DNA of 64,000 nt from a bacterium (GTDB lineage: Bacteria > Zhuqueibacterota > Zhuqueibacteria > Oleimicrobiales > Geothermoviventaceae), in NCBI GenBank assembly GCA_028275345.1, contig JAPWUV010000003.1:62001-126000 (forward strand). Reading direction: 5' to 3'. The first letter of the stretch is position 1; every line of letters starts with the position of its first letter. The position numbers and the translations under genes are program-made. Shown here one piece after another: positions 1-8,424 of the stretch. The notes beneath the pieces were generated by a model that had not been told where the DNA came from, ran no database searches, and saw only the letters and a program-made list of their open reading frames with translations.

Positions 1-1
1 T

Positions 2-499
2 TTCTATGTGCTCGTACTCAAGCGAAACTCCTACAGCAAGATACTCGACAAGCAAAGCAAGTACGTACTAACCGCTTTCATACTAACGGGGGTGCTTCTC
101 GCCATCCTCCCAGAAGATTTCAGGGCAGTCTGGAGGGTGAGAGAATTCGGTCCTCTCCAGTGCGCCGGTACCATGGTTTTGGCAATGGGTATCACAATTC
201 GGCTCACAGCGATCCTAACCTTCGGAGATTGTTTTGCGCCAGACATAGTCGTAAGCTCTGACAAGAGACTCGTCCAGAAGGGACTATACAAGAGAATCCG
301 ACATCCGAGTTACACAGGCGAGATCGTCGCTTTCATCGGACTCGGAATCGTTTTCCAGCACATCCCCTCTTCCATATTCGTGTCGCTTTTGCCTACGCTC
401 AGGTTTGTGTATCGCGCTATCATGGAAGAACGCAAGTTAGCCGAGGAATTCGGCGAGCAGTTCCTCGGGTACAAGAAGCGCACGAGAATGTTCATCTGA
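2..499 (+). CDS. Isoprenylcysteine carboxyl methyltransferase (ICMT)-family membrane methyltransferase, 5'-truncated
   Basis: The frame is open to the left edge of the window; a GTG at 8 is only an internal candidate start, so the gene probably begins outside. The C-terminal part carries the ICMT/phospholipid-methyltransferase signature: a GLYKRIRHPSY core (about residue 97 from the edge), a following hydrophobic segment and a late EE..LAEEFGEQF..Y motif. Hydrophobic stretches suggest three or four membrane segments. The family methylates small membrane-associated substrates using SAM; the substrate here cannot be told. It is the only convincing protein gene on the plus strand, and its codon use is clearly AT-richer than the rest of the window, which suggests a different origin. 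Confidence 0.75.
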   Translation, partial: FYVLVLKRNSYSKILDKQSKYVLTAFILTGVLLAILPEDFRAVWRVREFGPLQCAGTMVLAMGITIRLTAILTFGDCFAPDIVVSSDKRLVQKGLYKRIRHPSYTGEIVAFIGLGIVFQHIPSSIFVSLLPTLRFVYRAIMEERKLAEEFGEQFLGYKKRTRMFI

Positions 500-849
500 A
501 TACGATCACCTTGCCCCTGGGGTGATCCAGCAGGTCGAGGCAGTTCGAACAAGGCTCACCGCAAGAGCTGCGCACGCCGCCGTCGGGTCTCCTCAGAACA
601 GGTCGATGTGCCCCGCTCCTTTCGCTCCATGGTTAGCGGTGCTTCCTCGAAGACGAAACCGGGAAGCTGCCGTCGGGCGGGAAGAGGATGACTGGAATGA
701 CCCCCTCACGTCTCCGGACGGTGTGGACGACATGCCCGGTCCGAAAGCTCGAACATCGGGACAGACCTGAAAACTCTATTCCTCGCACGGCATGACGGGA
801 AGCCCCGGGCCATGGCCAGGGGAGACCGACGTCCGAAAGGCTCGTACCG
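500..849. other. Intergenic gap with one hairpin
   Basis: No convincing gene is seen on either strand. The one notable structure is an inverted repeat just after the preceding stop codon (7-bp arms at 504-510 and 521-527, 10-nt loop). It has no following T-tract, so it is at best a weak or Rho-assisted terminator for the plus-strand gene. The remaining bases separate two convergent transcription units. Confidence 0.5.
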
Positions 850-1224
850 TCACTGCGCGTGGTCGGAGCCTGCCTCTTTGCGTGTCTCAACCGCCTCCTG
901 CCACAATGCGTAGGCGTAGCGGAGGTGCGGGATCACAATGGACCCACCCACGACCAGCGCCACGTCCAGCGCTTCGACGAATTCCGAGCTGCTGATGCCG
1001 AGTTCCGCGCAACGACCCACATGGTAGGCGATGCAGTCGTTGCACCGAAGGACCGTGGAGGCGACCAGCCCAAGCAGCTCCTTCGTGCGGGCCGGCAAGG
1101 CTCCGTCGCGATACACGGCCGAATCGAGGCCGAAGAATCTGCGCGTGTTCAGGCTCCCGCGCTTCAACACCAGCCTATTGAGTCTCTCCCGCCTCTCCCG
1201 GAACCTGCTGAGTTCGTCGCTCAT
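850..1224 (-). CDS. Carboxymuconolactone decarboxylase (AhpD-like) family protein
   Basis: This 124-residue protein has the CMD/AhpD fold signature: an ALPARTKELLGL helix, then a CNDCIAYH motif near residues 59-66 with the CxxC pair and downstream His used by AhpD-type thiol peroxidase partners, then an all-helical tail. Family members are alkylhydroperoxidase-like disulfide reductases or lactone decarboxylases; the CxxC favours a redox role. Its ATG overlaps the stop of rnr (ATGA), so the two are translationally coupled. The substrate is unknown. Confidence 0.85.
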   Translation of the reverse strand: MSDELSRFRERRERLNRLVLKRGSLNTRRFFGLDSAVYRDGALPARTKELLGLVASTVLRCNDCIAYHVGRCAELGISSSEFVEALDVALVVGGSIVIPHLRYAYALWQEAVETRKEAGSDHAQ

Positions 1225-3410
1225 CGCTTTTGCCTCCGCGACCTCCGTTTCCGCGCGCGATCCCGCGCGGCCTTGCCGTCTTCGGATTCCTCCACCAGCC
1301 GGAAGTCGATGATGCGTTCGTTCTTGTCCGCACGGGTCACTTCCACTGTCACCCGGTCCCCGAGGCGCAGCACCCGGCCTGAGCGCTCGCCCACGAGGGC
1401 GAAGCGTTCTGCATCGTAATGGAAGTAGTCGTCGCCCAGCTCCGAGATGTGGACGAGCCCGTCCACCACGTAATCCGGAATGTGCACGAAGATGCCGAAG
1501 GGAACCACCCGCGCGATCACGCCGCGGAAGCGCTCGCCGATGTGTTGGGCCATGAATTCCACCTGCTTCAGCTTCACCGACTCGCGCTCCGCCTCCATCG
1601 CGATGATCTCCCGACGGCTGGCGAGCTTGCAGGTCTCGTCTAGCCCATTGTAGCGCGTACTCAGCGCTCCTCGGCGGTAGCGCTTGAGCAGACGGTGAAC
1701 GAGGAGGTCGGGGTACCGGCGGATGGGGGACGTGAAGTGCGTGTAGAAGGCGTAGTTCAACCCGAAGTGCCCGACGTTGTTCACGTCGTAGCGAGCTTTC
1801 ATCATGGCGCGGACCATTGCGTCCTGCACGATATCCGCAACATCCTGATCACGCACTCTTTCGACAAGCCGCTGGAAGAATCGGGGCGTGACGTTGCTCG
1901 GAGGGGCCGCCTCCACGCCGAAGGCTCGGAGTAGCTGCAGGAATTCGGCCATTTTTTCGGTGCTCGGCCGCTCGTGCACGCGATATACGAAGGGGAGCTC
2001 CTCTCCGGTCTTCTCGCGCAAGTGAATGCCCACATGCTTCGCCACCGTCTCGTTGGCAAGCAGCATGAACTCTTCGATCAGGCGGTGGCTCTCGAGGCGC
2101 TCCTTCCGACGCAGCTCCACCACACGGCCATCGGGGCCGAGCTCCACCTCCACCTCCGGCGTGTCGAAGTCGATGCTCCCTCGGCGATACCGTTTCGCGA
2201 TCAACGCCCGACTGAGCTCGTGCATTTGGCGCAAGATTCCGGAGTACTCGTCCGCGGCCTTCCCATCCAGGATGTCCTGCACTTCCTCGTAGGTGTACCG
2301 GCGGCGACTGCGAATGACCGTCTCCTCAATTCTGTAGCTGAGCAGCTCGCCGTCTCGGCTCAGCTCCATTAGGACGGACATGCACAACCGGTCCTTCAAG
2401 GGCTGAAGACTGCAGATCTGATTGGAAAGCTTTTCCGGAAGCATGGGGATCACGCGGTCCACCAGGTAGACGGATGTCCCCCGAGCCCTGGCCTCTCTGT
2501 CGATGGCGCTTCCCTCCTTCACGTAGAAGCTCACGTCCGCAATGTGGACGCCGAGCTCCCAATTCCCCGACTCCAGCTCGCGCAGGGAGACGGCGTCGTC
2601 AAAATCCTTTGCCTCCGCAGGGTCGATGGTGAAAGTGACCACATCGCGCAAATCCAAGCGGCGTTCCAGCTCTGACTCCGGGATCGTCTCCGTCAGTTCC
2701 TCCGCCTCCCTTGTCACCTTCTCTGGAAATGCCAGAGGAAGATCGAAGCTGTAGGCCACACTCGCCACGTCCACGCCGGGTTCCTCGGGGAACCCGAGCA
2801 CTTTTACCACCTTGCCGATCGGATTGGCCCGCTCGTCCTCCCAATCCGTGATGCGGACCACGACCTTCTGGCCGGAGACGGCTCCCAGATTGTCAGCGTC
2901 GTCCACGAGGATGTCCCACTGGACTTTCAGGTCGTCTGGAACCACGAAGCCGAAGCGCTTCCCGCGCCGGTACGTCCCCACGATGTTCTCGCGCGCCCGC
3001 TCGATTACCTCAACCACTCGGCCCTCCGGCTTCTCCCCGTTGCGTCCGGCAAAAAGCCGCACCCGCACCACGTCCTTGGGAAAGGCCGTGCCCATGTTCC
3101 GCTGGCTGACGAAGACCTCTCGCCCATCCTCGCAAAGGACGAAACCGTAGCCCTGCGTCTTCACGTGCAATACGCCCGTGACCTCCGGTTCCGGAGGAGC
3201 AAGGGAATAACGCGCGTGACGTCCCTTGCGCAGCTCCCCTCGCTCAGCCATCTCCTTGAGGAGAGCCCGGAAACGGGCGTAATGGGATTGCGGAACGCCC
3301 AGCTGCCGCGCCAGATCCTTCGCCTTGAACCCTTGCCCAGGATGAGCGCGCAGGAAGTTCAGCACCTGCGTTACGTACAGATCGCCTTCAAACTTAGCTC
3401 GTCTCGTCAT
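1221..3410 (-). CDS. rnr: Ribonuclease R
   Basis: This 729-residue 3'-5' exoribonuclease degrades structured RNA. Domains in order: an N-terminal winged-helix segment (about 1-75), two cold-shock OB domains (about 75-230), the RNB catalytic domain with the DPAEAKDFDDAVS aspartate cluster near residue 270, an S1 domain (FRGVIARVVPFGIFVHI, about 625-700) and a basic Lys/Arg-rich tail. Length and order match RNase R rather than RNase II. An intrinsic terminator lies only 34 bp upstream of the ATG, so its promoter must overlap or precede that terminator. The Shine-Dalgarno at this ATG is close-set, so the exact start is slightly uncertain. Confidence 0.95.
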   Translation of the reverse strand: MTRRAKFEGDLYVTQVLNFLRAHPGQGFKAKDLARQLGVPQSHYARFRALLKEMAERGELRKGRHARYSLAPPEPEVTGVLHVKTQGYGFVLCEDGREVFVSQRNMGTAFPKDVVRVRLFAGRNGEKPEGRVVEVIERARENIVGTYRRGKRFGFVVPDDLKVQWDILVDDADNLGAVSGQKVVVRITDWEDERANPIGKVVKVLGFPEEPGVDVASVAYSFDLPLAFPEKVTREAEELTETIPESELERRLDLRDVVTFTIDPAEAKDFDDAVSLRELESGNWELGVHIADVSFYVKEGSAIDREARARGTSVYLVDRVIPMLPEKLSNQICSLQPLKDRLCMSVLMELSRDGELLSYRIEETVIRSRRRYTYEEVQDILDGKAADEYSGILRQMHELSRALIAKRYRRGSIDFDTPEVEVELGPDGRVVELRRKERLESHRLIEEFMLLANETVAKHVGIHLREKTGEELPFVYRVHERPSTEKMAEFLQLLRAFGVEAAPPSNVTPRFFQRLVERVRDQDVADIVQDAMVRAMMKARYDVNNVGHFGLNYAFYTHFTSPIRRYPDLLVHRLLKRYRRGALSTRYNGLDETCKLASRREIIAMEAERESVKLKQVEFMAQHIGERFRGVIARVVPFGIFVHIPDYVVDGLVHISELGDDYFHYDAERFALVGERSGRVLRLGDRVTVEVTRADKNERIIDFRLVEESEDGKAARDRARKRRSRRQKR

Positions 3411-3443
3411 CGCTCCTGTTCACACTCCTTCGGATTCCGAATC

Positions 3444-3475
3444 AAAACAAAAAGACGGTGAGAAGGCTCACCGTC
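3444..3475 (-). terminator. Intrinsic terminator after the Cys-rich small gene
   Basis: On the minus strand a perfect 9-bp stem (arms 3467-3475 and 3454-3462, 4-nt loop) is followed directly by a T-tract (TTTTTGTTTT). It closes the operon that ends with the small Cys-rich gene and sits just upstream of rnr. Confidence 0.85.
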
Positions 3476-3588
3476 AGGAAAGTCGTCGCCAATTGCAACG
3501 TTGGGAACCCCGTATCCGTTCCACCTCCCCGTGTCGAAGCAAGATGCCGGATGCTCCGTACCTGCTCTGCCCAGGCGGGTACTCAAGA

Positions 3589-3786
3589 TCAGCCGCGCCC
3601 CGTAGGCTCTGCCCTCTCCCGCCTGTAGCCGAATCGGCAGCGCTCGTACTTCCCGACATTGGCATTGTCCACCGTGCAAATGAGGCCGCCGAACTTGTAA
3701 CACTGCTCCCGCGGGCCCGGGAAGCGAGCGAGTGGACAATGGATGCAGCGCAATAGCTCGCCGTCAGCCTCTCCGGACTGGCTCAT
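3589..3786 (-). CDS. Small cysteine-rich protein of unknown function
   Basis: This is a 65-residue protein. The chosen ATG overlaps the stop of the upstream lipoprotein gene (ATGA), which supports both the start and co-expression. It contains five cysteines and a nearby His: CIHC near residues 14-17, QCYKFGG, LIC and ERC. They are spaced like a small metal site (Zn or Fe-S), but this is inference. No signal peptide is seen. I do not recognise a family. It is the last gene of the prfA-prmC-phosphomannomutase-lipoprotein operon, directly before a strong terminator. Confidence 0.7.
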   Translation of the reverse strand: MSQSGEADGELLRCIHCPLARFPGPREQCYKFGGLICTVDNANVGKYERCRFGYRRERAEPTGRG

Positions 3787-4454
3787 CGGCGTGCGCTCCG
3801 CTGCAACTCCTCGACCCATGCGCTTTGGGGATGCTGCGCGATCACGTAGGATTCCACATCTCCCAGCGATAAGATCTCACCCGTCACAAGCCGGCGATCC
3901 ACCAGCCGCGGGACGGAGATGTGATCCACCCTGCCCGTGCTCCGGCTCATCTGGTCGAGCGTGAAGATGTTGTACCCGAGATTCACCACCCGCCCTTTCG
4001 GCTCGATGGGGAAGTAGGACCCGTCGAAGATCACCGTCTCCTGGCGGTCGATCACGTAGGTACTTCCCGCGTAGCGCAGCGCATTGGTGATGGTCAGCAG
4101 GGTACCCTGGTTCGTGGTGAAGCGAATCCCCTTGATGGCGTACTTGCCCGGTGGCACGTCTGTGAGCACGAAGTAGCCTTCCGGGTCGGTCATCGTCCAG
4201 TAGCCCGTGAGCTTCCTCTTGCCCCCAGACTCAATTTGGCCGAGGATCGCCACTTCGATATTGGAGCGGTAAACCTCGGGCCTCTCCTCGAAGTACCGGC
4301 TCTCGACAAGGACATTTCCGATTACGATGAAGCTATTCTCCGAGGTCGGCTCCGAAAACACGGCCGGTCGATGCGTCTGGGCGGCGCACCCTGCGAGCAG
4401 GATCGTCAGCGCCGCGCCCGCCACCAGCTTCCAACCTACCAAAGCCCGAGACAT
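3783..4454 (-). CDS. Predicted lipoprotein with a carboxypeptidase-regulatory-like domain
   Basis: This 223-residue protein starts at an ATG preceded by a strong GGAGGG site; a longer frame upstream lacks such a site. The N-terminus is a lipoprotein signal with lipobox LLAGC (Cys at residue 23). The mature part holds a beta-rich segment with TDPEGYFVLTDVPPGKY, typical of CarboxypepD_reg/transthyretin-like folds that sit on envelope proteins. It probably faces the periplasm or outer membrane. The gene overlaps the Cys-rich small gene by ATGA and follows phosphomannomutase by 35 bp. Function unknown. Confidence 0.75.
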   Translation of the reverse strand: MSRALVGWKLVAGAALTILLAGCAAQTHRPAVFSEPTSENSFIVIGNVLVESRYFEERPEVYRSNIEVAILGQIESGGKRKLTGYWTMTDPEGYFVLTDVPPGKYAIKGIRFTTNQGTLLTITNALRYAGSTYVIDRQETVIFDGSYFPIEPKGRVVNLGYNIFTLDQMSRSTGRVDHISVPRLVDRRLVTGEILSLGDVESYVIAQHPQSAWVEELQRSARR

Positions 4455-4489
4455 GTCTTCCCTCCTCTCTAAGGGTGCAATGGCCATTC

Positions 4490-5884
4490 TCAGCCCTCAA
4501 TGGTCTCCAGCGCTTTTCCCAGCGGGCCCACATCCACGCTGGGGAACGCCGAAAGGACGGAGAGGAACTCCTGCCCGATCGCTCGAAGCCTCTCCGGAGT
4601 TTTGGCTTCGAATCGCAGCACCAGCACCGGCTGGGTATTCGAGGCCCGGACCAGTCCCCAACCGTCTCCGAACAGAACCCGAGCTCCATCCACGTCGACA
4701 ACCTCGTACTTCTCTTGGAATCGCTTCACCAGCTCGGAGACGACCAGGAACTTGTCCTCGTCCGGACAATCAACCCGGATCTCCGGGGTCGAGACGAAGG
4801 ACGGGATTTCCGCCACTAGCTCCGAAAGTTTCTTTCCGGAGTTTGCGACCAGCTCGGCCAATCGCAGCGAGGCGTAGATGGCATCGTCGAACCCGAAGTA
4901 GTCATCCGCGAAGAACATGTGGCCCGACATCTCCCCGGCGAACGGGGCTCCGAGCTCTTTCATCTTCGCCTTCAGGAGCGAATGTCCTGTCTTCCACATC
5001 ACCGGCTTTCCGCCGTGCTGAGAGATGAAATCGGGCAGGGCCTGGCTGCACTTCACGTCGAAGACGATGGAGGCGCCAGGACGTCGGGCGAGTACATCCT
5101 TGCTGAACAAGGCCAGGAGCCGGTCGGCAAAGATGATCCGACCCTCCTCGTCGATCGCACCGATCCGGTCCGCATCGCCATCGTATCCGATGCCGAGATC
5201 AGCACCGATCTCCACCACCTTCTTCCGCAGCTCCGAGACGTATTCCGGGATCGTGGGATCGGGCAGGTGATGAGGGAAATTCCCGTCGGGTTCGCAATAC
5301 ATGCAAACCACTTCGTGGCCGTAGCCGCGGAAGAGTTTCGAGGCGATCTCCCCCGCGGTGCCATTGCCAGCGTCGATCACAAGCCGCAGCCGCCGCCGAA
5401 AACGGAACTTCTGGCTGAGCAGCTCCACGTAGGGACCCACCGCGTCGGCCTGTCGCACCTCCCCCTCGCCTTTCTCGAAGTCTCCCGCCTCAATGAGCCG
5501 GCGCAGTTCCTGGATCTGCTCTCCGTAAATGGAGGCAACTCCCTCGCACAGCTTGAACCCGTTGTACTCGATGGGATTGTGGCTCCCCGTGATCATGACC
5601 CCGCCATCCACCTTGAAATGCACGATGGAGAAGTACAGGACGGGCGTCGGGACTTGCCCCACGTCCATCACTTGCATCCCGCTCGCGGTTAGGCCGGCGA
5701 TGAGGGCTTTTTCCAGCCTGGGGCTGGACAAGCGTACGTCTCGGCCCACCGTGAGGCTGCGATGGCCTCTGCGCCGCATGTAGGTGCCAAAGGCCCGTCC
5801 CAAAAGGGTAGCCACCTCGTCCGTGAGATCACGATCGGCCACTCCCCGAACGTCGTACTGGCGGAAGATGTTCGGATTCACCAC
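4490..5884 (-). CDS. Phosphomannomutase/phosphoglucomutase
   Basis: This alpha-D-phosphohexomutase of about 464 residues interconverts hexose-1-P and hexose-6-P for sugar-nucleotide synthesis. Visible motifs: substrate loop QYDVRG near residue 9, phosphoserine loop TGSHNP at about 99-104, metal site DGDADR near 250, and the C-terminal sugar/phosphate loops. Tandem GTG codons (5884, 5881) follow GGAGGT; 5884 has the better 7-nt spacing. The longer open frame upstream overlaps prmC and is not coding. It resembles AlgC/ManB-type enzymes; mannose versus glucose preference cannot be read from sequence. Confidence 0.92.
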   Translation of the reverse strand: MVNPNIFRQYDVRGVADRDLTDEVATLLGRAFGTYMRRRGHRSLTVGRDVRLSSPRLEKALIAGLTASGMQVMDVGQVPTPVLYFSIVHFKVDGGVMITGSHNPIEYNGFKLCEGVASIYGEQIQELRRLIEAGDFEKGEGEVRQADAVGPYVELLSQKFRFRRRLRLVIDAGNGTAGEIASKLFRGYGHEVVCMYCEPDGNFPHHLPDPTIPEYVSELRKKVVEIGADLGIGYDGDADRIGAIDEEGRIIFADRLLALFSKDVLARRPGASIVFDVKCSQALPDFISQHGGKPVMWKTGHSLLKAKMKELGAPFAGEMSGHMFFADDYFGFDDAIYASLRLAELVANSGKKLSELVAEIPSFVSTPEIRVDCPDEDKFLVVSELVKRFQEKYEVVDVDGARVLFGDGWGLVRASNTQPVLVLRFEAKTPERLRAIGQEFLSVLSAFPSVDVGPLGKALETIEG

Positions 5885-5901
5885 TTCGCTCACCTCCGTG
5901 C

Positions 5902-6804
5902 CTATCCCTGCTCCCCTCGCCTCGCCGTCACCACGCGATCCCTTCCGGCCAAGTCCTTGTGGACCTCCACGCACGTCAGACCTTGATCTTGCAAGATGCG
6001 CGTCACCTCCCCCGCCTGATCCGCCCCAATTTCCACGGCGACCATCCCTCCGCGCCTCAGGGTGTGCTTCGCCACCCGAGCGATGGCCCGGTAGTACGCA
6101 AGCCCGTCGGGCTCGGCCACGAGGGCATCCCGCGGCTCGTAACGCACGATCTCTTGCTGGAGGGTCGGCCAGTCCTCGGGCCTGACATATGGCGGATTGG
6201 AGATGACCAAATCCAGCCCGCTTTCCTCCCCAGCGATGCGCAGGGGGCATTTCCTCATGTCGGCCACGGCCACACAGATGCGCTCCCCCACTCCCAGCAA
6301 ATGGAGATTCTCCCTCGCGAGCCGAGCCGCCTCCTTGGATATGTCAAAGGCCCAACCGACGGCTTCCGGGCAGTTGGCAGCGAGGGCCGCCGCAATGTTG
6401 CCGCACCCGGTGCCGAGGTCGACAAACCGAATGGCCATGTGTCGGTCCACTCGACTCAGGCAAACCTCAACCAGTCGTTCCGTCTCCGGCCTCGGGATCA
6501 AGGCCCTCCGATCCACTCGCAAGGGAAGGCCGAAGAATTCCCATTCGCCCAGGATGTAGGCCAGTGGCTCGCGCTGGGCCCTTCGCTCCAAAAGGCTTCG
6601 GAAGTCCGACAATTCCTCCGCGGTGAGGGGCCGGTCGAACTGCAGGTAGAGGCCCACCCGGTCGGTTCCCAGGGTGGAGGCCAGCATCCGTTCGACGTCG
6701 AGCCTCGCGTTCTCAATCCCTCGGCCTGTCAAGTAGTCCGTCGCCCATCGGACCAGCTCGAGCACCTTGCAAGACGGCCGCGGGAAGGCGGATTCGGTTC
6801 TCAA
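5902..6804 (-). CDS. prmC: Peptide chain release factor N5-glutamine methyltransferase
   Basis: PrmC (HemK) methylates the glutamine of the GGQ motif in release factors using SAM. This 300-residue protein has the N-terminal helical substrate domain, the SAM-binding [10 protein letters not shown] motif near residue 127 and the catalytic NPPYV motif near 203. Its start overlaps the stop of prfA by ATGA, the classic enzyme-substrate gene pair, so the two are translationally coupled. Confidence 0.95.
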   Translation of the reverse strand: MRTESAFPRPSCKVLELVRWATDYLTGRGIENARLDVERMLASTLGTDRVGLYLQFDRPLTAEELSDFRSLLERRAQREPLAYILGEWEFFGLPLRVDRRALIPRPETERLVEVCLSRVDRHMAIRFVDLGTGCGNIAAALAANCPEAVGWAFDISKEAARLARENLHLLGVGERICVAVADMRKCPLRIAGEESGLDLVISNPPYVRPEDWPTLQQEIVRYEPRDALVAEPDGLAYYRAIARVAKHTLRRGGMVAVEIGADQAGEVTRILQDQGLTCVEVHKDLAGRDRVVTARRGEQG

Positions 6805-7877
6805 AGCTGCTTCAACTTTTCAGCTTGATCAGCGAGTCGAAGCTGCTCGATCAGCTCATCCAGATCTCCGTCCAGGATCTCTTGCAGTCTGTACAGGGTG
6901 AGTCCGATGCGATGGTCCGTGACCCGGTTCTGGGGGAAATTGAAAGTGCGGATCTTGGCACTCCGATCGCCAGTCCGGATCATGGAACGCCGGGTCTCCA
7001 CCTCTTTAGCCCGCTGTTCGGCCAAGACCCGTTCGTACAAGCGTGCGCGCAGCACCCGCAGGGCCTTGGCCTTGTTCTTGTGCTGGCTCTTTTCGTCCTG
7101 GCAGGTCACTACGATCCCGGTCGGGATGTGAGTGATGCGCACCGCGGAATCTGTGGTGTTCACGCTCTGTCCCCCCGGCCCCGAGCTCCGGAAAACATCG
7201 ATGCGGAGATCGTCGGGATCGATGTGAACATCGACCTCCTCCGCCTCGGGCAGAACCGCCACCGAAGCGGCCGATGTGTGGATCCGACCGCTGGCCTCCG
7301 TCACGGGAACTCGCTGTACCCGATGCACACCGCTCTCGTACTTCAGCGTCCCGTAGGCATTCTTGCCCCGCACCAGGAAAATCACCTCTTTGAATCCGCC
7401 GATGTCTTGCGGGTGCGAACTCATGATCTCGATGGACCACCCTTTGCGCTCGGCGTAGCGGCTGTACATCCGGAACAGATCCCCCGCGAAAAGCCCGGCC
7501 TCGTCACCGCCCGTCCCTGCCCGGATCTCAACGATGGCGTTCTTCGCATCCTGCGGATCCTTCGGGACCAGCAAGAGCTTCAGCTCCTGGGTCAGCTCTT
7601 CGAGGCGATTCTCGAGGGTTCGGATCTCCTCCTCGGCCAACTCGCGCAGTTCCCGGTCGGGCTCTTCCTCCAGGATCTGCTTCGCCTCATCGAGGGCTTT
7701 CACCGTCTCCTTGTAGCGACGGTACGTCGCCACGATGGGCTCCAGTTCGTGCTCCTCCCGCGATAGCTCGCGCAACCGGTCCGGATCGCTCAGCACTTCG
7801 GGGTCCGCAAGCTTGCGGCGGATCTCCTCGAACCGCGCCTCCACCTCGTCCAGCTTGTCGAACATCGTCCGAGTCAA
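6801..7877 (-). CDS. prfA: Peptide chain release factor 1
   Basis: RF1 recognises UAA and UAG stop codons and triggers peptide release on the ribosome. The protein is about 358 residues, with a coiled N-terminal domain and the catalytic [10 protein letters not shown] loop near residue 240, followed by [11 protein letters not shown]. The start is either TTG at 7877 (GAGAGG about 9 nt upstream) or ATG at 7865; both are in frame and differ by four residues. It heads the prfA-prmC pair and lies downstream of the rpmE terminator, so it needs its own promoter between 7878 and 7976. Confidence 0.95.
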   Translation of the reverse strand: MTRTMFDKLDEVEARFEEIRRKLADPEVLSDPDRLRELSREEHELEPIVATYRRYKETVKALDEAKQILEEEPDRELRELAEEEIRTLENRLEELTQELKLLLVPKDPQDAKNAIVEIRAGTGGDEAGLFAGDLFRMYSRYAERKGWSIEIMSSHPQDIGGFKEVIFLVRGKNAYGTLKYESGVHRVQRVPVTEASGRIHTSAASVAVLPEAEEVDVHIDPDDLRIDVFRSSGPGGQSVNTTDSAVRITHIPTGIVVTCQDEKSQHKNKAKALRVLRARLYERVLAEQRAKEVETRRSMIRTGDRSAKIRTFNFPQNRVTDHRIGLTLYRLQEILDGDLDELIEQLRLADQAEKLKQL

Positions 7878-7976
7878 GCCACCTCACCTCTCCCAGCCCG
7901 GGCGCACTGGGGGTATTCCTTCTCCATCTTGCGTAAACGAGCTCCACACCAGCCTTTCGCCCTCTCCGCATGCCAC

Positions 7977-8017
7977 AAAAAAGCGGAACGCGGCTCCTTC
8001 TCCAGGCCGCATCCCGC
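7977..8017 (-). terminator. Intrinsic terminator of rpmE
   Basis: On the minus strand a 12-bp stem (arms 8006-8017 and 7983-7994, two G-U pairs, 11-nt loop) is followed by six T. It lies about 60 bp after the rpmE stop and separates rho/rpmE from prfA. Confidence 0.85.
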
Positions 8018-8075
8018 ATGGCACGCTTTCCTGCCACGGACTCAGATCCCCATACCCCAGGCAGCCCAAGTGTGG

Positions 8076-8324
8076 CTAACTCTCCGTTTCGGTGGCCTCT
8101 CCCTCTGGGGCCGAGCCCGCCTCTTGGTTCATCCCGTATTTCTTCATGAAGCGCTCCACACGCCCGGTGGTATCGACCAACTTCTGCTTTCCCGTGAAAA
8201 AGGGATGACAGTTGGAGCAGATCTCGATTCGCATATCGCCAATGGTGGAGCGCACTTGGAACGTGTTGCCACACGCGCAGCGAACCGTCCCCAACTTGTA
8301 TTCCGGATGAATTTTCGGTTTCAA
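8076..8324 (-). CDS. rpmE: 50S ribosomal protein L31, zinc-binding type
   Basis: This 82-residue L31 begins MKPKIHPEY and carries the zinc-binding C+ form: CACG near residue 16 and CSNCHPFF near 36, followed by GKQK and the RVERF motif. The C-terminal acidic tail is somewhat longer than usual. The start codon is TTG, supported by AGGAGG spaced 7 nt upstream. It follows rho on the same strand and ends at a strong terminator. The C+ form implies adequate zinc; no C- paralogue is in the window. Confidence 0.95.
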   Translation of the reverse strand: MKPKIHPEYKLGTVRCACGNTFQVRSTIGDMRIEICSNCHPFFTGKQKLVDTTGRVERFMKKYGMNQEAGSAPEGEATETES

Positions 8325-8382
8325 GCTCTCACCTCCTCAGCCAGATGCGTTTGTATGTTGGGCGCGCAAACCCGCGTAGAAT

Positions 8383-8411
8383 AACTTACGCAAACTCGCC
8401 GACTTCGGCAA
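8383..8411 (-). promoter_or_regulatory. Candidate promoter of rpmE
   Basis: On the minus strand a TTGCCG -35 (8406-8411), 17-bp spacer and TAAGTT -10 (8383-8388) sit between the rho stop and the rpmE start. Spacing is ideal but both hexamers are imperfect. Confidence 0.45.
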
Positions 8412-8424
8412 GCGGAAAGCCGGC

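Noticed and set aside
633-890. Small minus-strand frame downstream of the AhpD-like gene
   Set aside because: No Shine-Dalgarno, no family pattern, and an amino acid composition typical of random GC-rich translation.
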